A stretch of DNA of 64,000 bases, taken from positions 372,001 through 436,000 of the forward strand of contig OZ245335.1 of NCBI GenBank assembly GCA_965226235.1, in the 5' to 3' direction. Position 1 is the first letter of the stretch; every line of letters starts with the position of its first letter. Under the pieces are notes generated by a model, which had not been told where the DNA came from, did no database searches, and saw only the letters and a program-made list of their open reading frames with translations. The stretch comes from CAYFZO01 sp965226235 (GTDB taxonomy: Bacteria > Pseudomonadota > Gammaproteobacteria > Poriferisulfidales > Oxydemutatoraceae). Positions 60,199 through 64,000 of the stretch are shown here, piece by piece. The position numbers were made by a program, and so were the translations under genes.

Positions 60199-60827
60199 AA
60201 AAAAACGACCTCCCAGCGCTATTGGCATTGCTGCTTGCAGTGGGTTTTCTCGCGGAAACATCCATCGCCCAATCCTCCAGGCAAGCCCAGGTCGACCTGA
60301 TTATTTTCCGGCACAACGTGGTGACGGAGAAACAGATCAACGATATCGTCGGCGCCTCTCTTCGCCATGGAAAACCCACCCAGGAAAGCAACAGCCCGCT
60401 CGGCGCAACGGTGGCAAACGCGATCCGCGAGGGAAGCGAAGTTCAGATCATCACGACAGACGGACTCAAGGAACAGGCGAGGAAAATCCGGGAATCTACA
60501 ATTTTTGATCTTCTCTATCAGGTTTCATGGCGGCAGCCTGCTTATCCACTGGAAGATGCGTTGTATATCCCGCTTGCGCCTGAAAAGCACACCGGCTTGC
60601 TGCAGGTCGCCGCGAAAGTCTCCTTTGAACGCTATTTTCTCCTGATGATCGACTTACTCTATGACCCCCACCTGAATGACCTGCAACCGGTTGAACAGGG
60701 TACGCCTGAAAACCAGCCCTTGTTCATCCGCGTGCAGGAAACAATCACTGACGACGCCTTGTACTATCTTGATCATCCGCTGCTCGGCGTCGTTGCCAGG
60801 ATTGTCATACGTAAAGGAAGTCGCTAA
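60195..60827 (+). CDS. csiV: CsiV family protein
   Basis: A 210-residue secreted protein with signal peptide (ALLALLLAVGFLAETSIAQ). After it comes QAQVDLIIFRHNVV, the usual CsiV beginning. CsiV from Vibrio binds peptidoglycan and is required for fitness under D-amino acid stress. Its position overlapping the end of mfd (ATGA) is the common context for this family. The sequence is divergent; size, signal, opening motif and context support the call. Confidence 0.78.
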   Translation: MKKNDLPALLALLLAVGFLAETSIAQSSRQAQVDLIIFRHNVVTEKQINDIVGASLRHGKPTQESNSPLGATVANAIREGSEVQIITTDGLKEQARKIRESTIFDLLYQVSWRQPAYPLEDALYIPLAPEKHTGLLQVAAKVSFERYFLLMIDLLYDPHLNDLQPVEQGTPENQPLFIRVQETITDDALYYLDHPLLGVVARIVIRKGSR

Positions 60828-60874
60828 AGCAGAATGACAGAAGCTCTGGATGAATCCGGCGCAAGGATGCTCCT

Positions 60875-62302
60875 TCATCCTGCTCCGGAGCCGTGTTCAT
60901 CTATCCACTCCAACGCATTGTTCAGCCGCTCGACGCAGCGCGCACGGCCAACCAGCATCAAGGTTTTCGGCAATTCCGGACTTGCTGCTCCGTAGGTAAT
61001 TGCAAATCTCAGCGGAGGGCCCAGCCGAGAAATCCCGACACCGGCGTCGGCGCATGTCGCGTCCATGGCCTGACGTATCAGATCCTCTGTCCAGGGATCG
61101 GTTTGTTTCAATCTTTCCAGCAGATTCTCAAGCCAGGGTTTTGTCTGCAAACCGAAAACCCGCGATGCTTTGACGGTGTCGAAGACTTCGGCCTGATCCC
61201 CGTAGATAAAGGCGGCGCCTTCAACCATCTCCTGCAGGGTCCTGTAACGTGTACGCAAAGCCTCGAACACCGGTTGCAGCGAGACCGCATCGCTGTTGAA
61301 TCCCCTCGCCAATAACCGCTCCTCGAACAAAGGCAACAACTGGCGAACAGGCAATTCTTTCAGGTAATGCCGGTTCAGCCATCTTAGCTTTTCCGGATTC
61401 AGGGATGCTGCCGATCGGTTGACGGCATCCAGCGCAAACCGCTCGCTCATCTCTTCCAGGGAAAAGATTTCCTGGTCCTTGCAGGACCAGCCCAGACGCA
61501 CCAGGTAGTTGAGTACAGCCTGTGGCAAATAACCTTCGCGTCGGTATTGGCTGATCGAGACCGCGTCGCCACGCTTCGACATTCTGGATCCGTCCTGATT
61601 CAGAATCATCGGCAAATGTGCGTAGCGGGGTGCCTCGAATCCCAGAGCCCGGAAAATATGCATCTGTCTTGGCGTATTGTTGAGATGGTCGTCCCCGCGA
61701 ATGACATCCGTGATACCCATGTCGGCATCGTCGACAACGACAGCCAGGTGGTAGGTTGCGCTACCGTCCGCCCGCAGCAATACCAGATCATCGAGTTCCG
61801 AGTTTGAAATCTCCATTCGCCCGTGTACCAGGTCGTCGAAGACAACGCTCCCTTCCCGGGGTGTTTTGAAACGCACCGCGGGTGGGGTGTTTTCGACTCC
61901 TCTCGCTGGCGGTATGTTGCGCTCACGGCAACGCCCGCCATAGCGTGGTTTCTCTCCCCTGGCTTGCTGCAGGCCACGTACGCGAGAGAGTTCCTCGCGC
62001 GTGCAATCACAACGATAGGCAAGTCCCGCGTCGAGCAAATATTCAGCCGCTGCCTGGTAACGCTGCTCTCTTTCGCTTTGATAAAATGGCGCGAGGTCGT
62101 GGCGCAACCCCAGCCATTCCAGATCGTCGAGAATGGCAACGGCGGTTTTCTCGCTCGATCGCTCACGATCCGTGTCTTCGATGCGCAGCAAAAAATCACC
62201 CTGGTGCCTGCGCGCGTACAAGTAGGAAAATAACGCCGTACGAGCCCCGCCCACGTGCAAGAACCCGGTTGGACTTGGAGCGAAGCGGGTTTTTACTGTC
62301 AT
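60875..62302 (-). CDS. gltX: Glutamyl-tRNA synthetase
   Basis: Charges tRNA-Glu. The 475-residue class I synthetase has the HIGH-type motif in FAPSPTGFLHVGGARTAL, the KMSKS equivalent in GSRMSKRGDAVSI, and IEDTDRERS. The ATG at 62300-62302 overlaps the pgpA stop (ATGA), so the further-open frame to 62317 is not used. A discriminating or non-discriminating nature cannot be told from the sequence alone. Confidence 0.96.
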   Translation of the reverse strand: MTVKTRFAPSPTGFLHVGGARTALFSYLYARRHQGDFLLRIEDTDRERSSEKTAVAILDDLEWLGLRHDLAPFYQSEREQRYQAAAEYLLDAGLAYRCDCTREELSRVRGLQQARGEKPRYGGRCRERNIPPARGVENTPPAVRFKTPREGSVVFDDLVHGRMEISNSELDDLVLLRADGSATYHLAVVVDDADMGITDVIRGDDHLNNTPRQMHIFRALGFEAPRYAHLPMILNQDGSRMSKRGDAVSISQYRREGYLPQAVLNYLVRLGWSCKDQEIFSLEEMSERFALDAVNRSAASLNPEKLRWLNRHYLKELPVRQLLPLFEERLLARGFNSDAVSLQPVFEALRTRYRTLQEMVEGAAFIYGDQAEVFDTVKASRVFGLQTKPWLENLLERLKQTDPWTEDLIRQAMDATCADAGVGISRLGPPLRFAITYGAASPELPKTLMLVGRARCVERLNNALEWIDEHGSGAG

Positions 62303-62790
62303 GGCAGCGCGGCCCAATGGTTAAAAATCAACGCGAGCAACCATACGACAATCAGCGTATAGATCCCGGCAAGCAAATCATCCAGCATAATCCCAAAGCC
62401 CCCGGGTACACGCGCGTCGGCCAGGTTGATCGGCCATGGTTTGAGGATGTCGAATGTCCGAAACAGAACAAAAGCGAGAATGGACCACGCCCCACCTGCT
62501 GGAGCGAGCGATAGCACGAACAGCATGCCGAAAATTTCATCGATTACGACACAGGAGGGATCCCGATCACCCAACAGGCGTGCCGACCGACCTGAGGCAA
62601 CGACTCCCAAAACGAATAATCCTGGCAGGATGACCCAATACAACCAAGGCAGATGATCGATAAACTGGAATATCAACAGGCCAAGCAGTGAGGCCGCGGT
62701 GCCCGGCATTACTGGCACCAGACCAATTCCCGCGCCCAATGCGACCCAGTGAGCAGGATCGGAAAACAGCAGCTTGAGAGAAACGGACAT
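62299..62790 (-). CDS. pgpA: Phosphatidylglycerophosphatase A
   Basis: Dephosphorylates phosphatidylglycerol phosphate at the inner membrane. The 163-residue protein has several helices and the PgpA signatures VVIDEIFGML and FDILKPWPINLADARVPGGF followed by GIMLDDLLAGIY. It lies between thiL and gltX, overlapping both by 1-4 bases; nusB-thiL-pgpA is the standard order. Confidence 0.95.
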   Translation of the reverse strand: MSVSLKLLFSDPAHWVALGAGIGLVPVMPGTAASLLGLLIFQFIDHLPWLYWVILPGLFVLGVVASGRSARLLGDRDPSCVVIDEIFGMLFVLSLAPAGGAWSILAFVLFRTFDILKPWPINLADARVPGGFGIMLDDLLAGIYTLIVVWLLALIFNHWAALP

Positions 62791-63803
62791 CAGCGGTCAA
62801 AATGGTCAAACCCCAGTTTGGCAGGTACAGGCCAGGGATCGCCTTTCCATGTGCACTCGAAAGACCTCTGCCCTGCCAGGCCTTGCTTTTCGGTAATCCA
62901 TCCTATGCGCGTGATTGCTGCGAGGTGTCGATCAGCAAATTGGCGCTGGGTCGCTGCAAGTTTTTCATCGTCCATGGTGAACAGCAACTCGTAGTCTTCT
63001 CCACCGGTCAACAATAACGGCCAGTGCTTTTGATCCTGTAAAAACGAGCGTGCGCCTCGACCGAACGGAATGCGTTCGATCTCTATTCGCGCAGAAACAC
63101 CGCTCGCATCCAGCAAGTATGACAAATCCAGCAGGATCCCGTCGGATATGTCCGTCGCCGCCGATGCCCGATGCGACAGTACCCTGCCCTCGGTGACACG
63201 AGACGCAGGGCGCGCCAGTTTTTCAGCGCAGTGTTTCCTGGCCTCGGGCGACAGTGCCGCAAACTGCTCCGGTGCACACCACGCAAGGCCGGCATCGCCG
63301 ATGTCTCCAGTGACGTAAATTCCCTCGCCGGGAGCCGCGCCCGAGCGCAGCAAAATGCCGGTTTCCTCAACGATGCCGATCAACTGCACCGTTGCCATGC
63401 AATGCCCCCTGACCAAGTCTCCTCCTACCAGTGCGACATTCCACTCGGTAGCCAGAGAGAAAAATCCGGAAGAGAAATCTGCAAGCCAGTTTTCCATCTC
63501 CTGTTCGCCATCGTGAGGCAGGCTCAGGCACAATGTCGCCCAGCGAGGAGAGGCACCCATCGCAGCAATATCACTCAGATTGACGGCAAGCGACTTGTAG
63601 CCGATATCCCCGGCGTCGGCATCGAGGCTGAAGTGGCGTCCACCCAGCAAGGTATCGGCTGTAACCACCAGGCGCTCGCGTTCGCCTTCATTGCCGCAAG
63701 GCTCATAGGCAAGCACTGCGGCATCGTCTCCAGGACCAACGATGACCCCCGGGCACGATGATCCGTGCGTCAAATAGCGCCTGATCAATTGCGCCTCGTT
63801 CAT
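62790..63803 (-). CDS. thiL: Thiamine-monophosphate kinase
   Basis: Phosphorylates thiamine monophosphate to the active cofactor thiamine diphosphate. From ATG 63801-63803 (MNEAQLIRRYL) it is 337 residues, with the Mg-ATP motif VGPGDDAAVL, NLSDIAAMGA, GGDLVRGH and the C-terminal TGGEDYELLFT. The frame is open 31 codons upstream without homology. Stop overlaps the pgpA start by one base (TGATG). No TPP riboswitch is seen. Confidence 0.95.
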   Translation of the reverse strand: MNEAQLIRRYLTHGSSCPGVIVGPGDDAAVLAYEPCGNEGERERLVVTADTLLGGRHFSLDADAGDIGYKSLAVNLSDIAAMGASPRWATLCLSLPHDGEQEMENWLADFSSGFFSLATEWNVALVGGDLVRGHCMATVQLIGIVEETGILLRSGAAPGEGIYVTGDIGDAGLAWCAPEQFAALSPEARKHCAEKLARPASRVTEGRVLSHRASAATDISDGILLDLSYLLDASGVSARIEIERIPFGRGARSFLQDQKHWPLLLTGGEDYELLFTMDDEKLAATQRQFADRHLAAITRIGWITEKQGLAGQRSFECTWKGDPWPVPAKLGFDHFDR

Positions 63804-63846
63804 TGTTCGGGGGCTCGACAGGAAATCCGGGTTGGATGGGTTTTTG

Positions 63847-64000
63847 CTAAATCCTGTCGAGGACGGCGTTGACAAAACGGTAACCTTTTTCGGCACCGAA
63901 TTTTTTCGCCAGCCTCACGGCTTCGGTGATGGCAACAGCTTTATCTACCCCAAGGATGAATAAAATCTCGCAGGCCGCGTTCAATAAAATCGCCCGTTCG
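63847..64000 (-). CDS. nusB: Transcription antitermination factor NusB (5' part outside window)
   Basis: The minus strand encodes the last 50 residues of NusB: ERAILLNAACEILFILGVDK, then VAITEAVRLAKKFGAEKGYR and FVNAVLDRI before TAG. These match the conserved C-terminal helices. The N-terminal part continues past the window end. It precedes thiL by 43 bases. Confidence 0.93.
   Translation of the reverse strand, partial: ERAILLNAACEILFILGVDKAVAITEAVRLAKKFGAEKGYRFVNAVLDRI

Noticed and set aside
62790..63803. TPP riboswitch sought near thiL
   Set aside because: The gene overlaps or closely follows its neighbours and no leader with thi-box-like sequence is present.

Overview
The window looks like part of a gammaproteobacterial chromosome, probably from a sulfur-oxidising lineage. 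The evidence is gene content and order: sdhCDAB followed by sdhE-ygfX, rarA-lolA-ftsK/trxB, the lipid A run msbA-lpxK-trm112-kdsB, a full system I cytochrome c maturation set ccmABCDEFGHI, a membrane tetraheme cytochrome, and a flavocytochrome c sulfide dehydrogenase (fccAB). No rRNA, tRNA or CRISPR array was recognised. Genes are dense, often overlap by 1-4 bases, and most of the window is ordinary core genome.

Layout. 1-4.1 kb: nagZ (cut by the window edge) diverges from zapE; then mdh and, convergent to it, a dehalogenase-like hydrolase. 4.2-8.4 kb (minus strand): sdhC-sdhD-sdhA-sdhB-sdhE-ygfX, with a 21-bp tandem repeat upstream of sdhC. 8.7-11.6 kb: a family 61 glycosyltransferase-like protein, an unknown protein, ygfZ and a small membrane protein. 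11.6-19.4 kb: rarA, lolA, ftsK, trxB, an MFS transporter and aroC. 19.8-25.4 kb: acnA, fumC and purB; with mdh and sdh these give four TCA-cycle steps. 25.3-30 kb (minus strand): a Gld-like ABC exporter cassette (ATPase, permease, GldG-like and DUF4340 proteins). 30-36 kb: kdsB, trm112, lpxK, msbA and comEC. 36.2-45 kb: one tightly overlapping run, ccmABCDEFGHI-lolC-lolD. 45.2 kb: the tetraheme cytochrome. 54.6-64 kb: fccAB, mfd, csiV, gltX, pgpA, thiL and the 3' part of nusB.

The accessory part is 45.72-54.6 kb, a patchwork defence island between two blocks of electron-transfer genes. It holds a truncated OLD/RecF-like ATPase, a frameshifted XamI-like restriction gene broken at a G9 tract with a small coupled upstream gene, transposase scraps, an intact 1210-residue SIR2-family protein, an intact MmeI-like type IIG restriction-modification enzyme, and a decayed higBA toxin-antitoxin pair. 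About 126 bp from the 3' end of the MmeI-like gene is duplicated on the far side of the SIR2 gene, and an exact 17-mer recurs near both ends of the SIR2/MmeI segment, so the island was apparently built by recombination and transposition. The SIR2 protein, with a complete catalytic motif set and a roughly 900-residue C-terminal part I cannot assign, is the best candidate here for a poorly described antiphage system.
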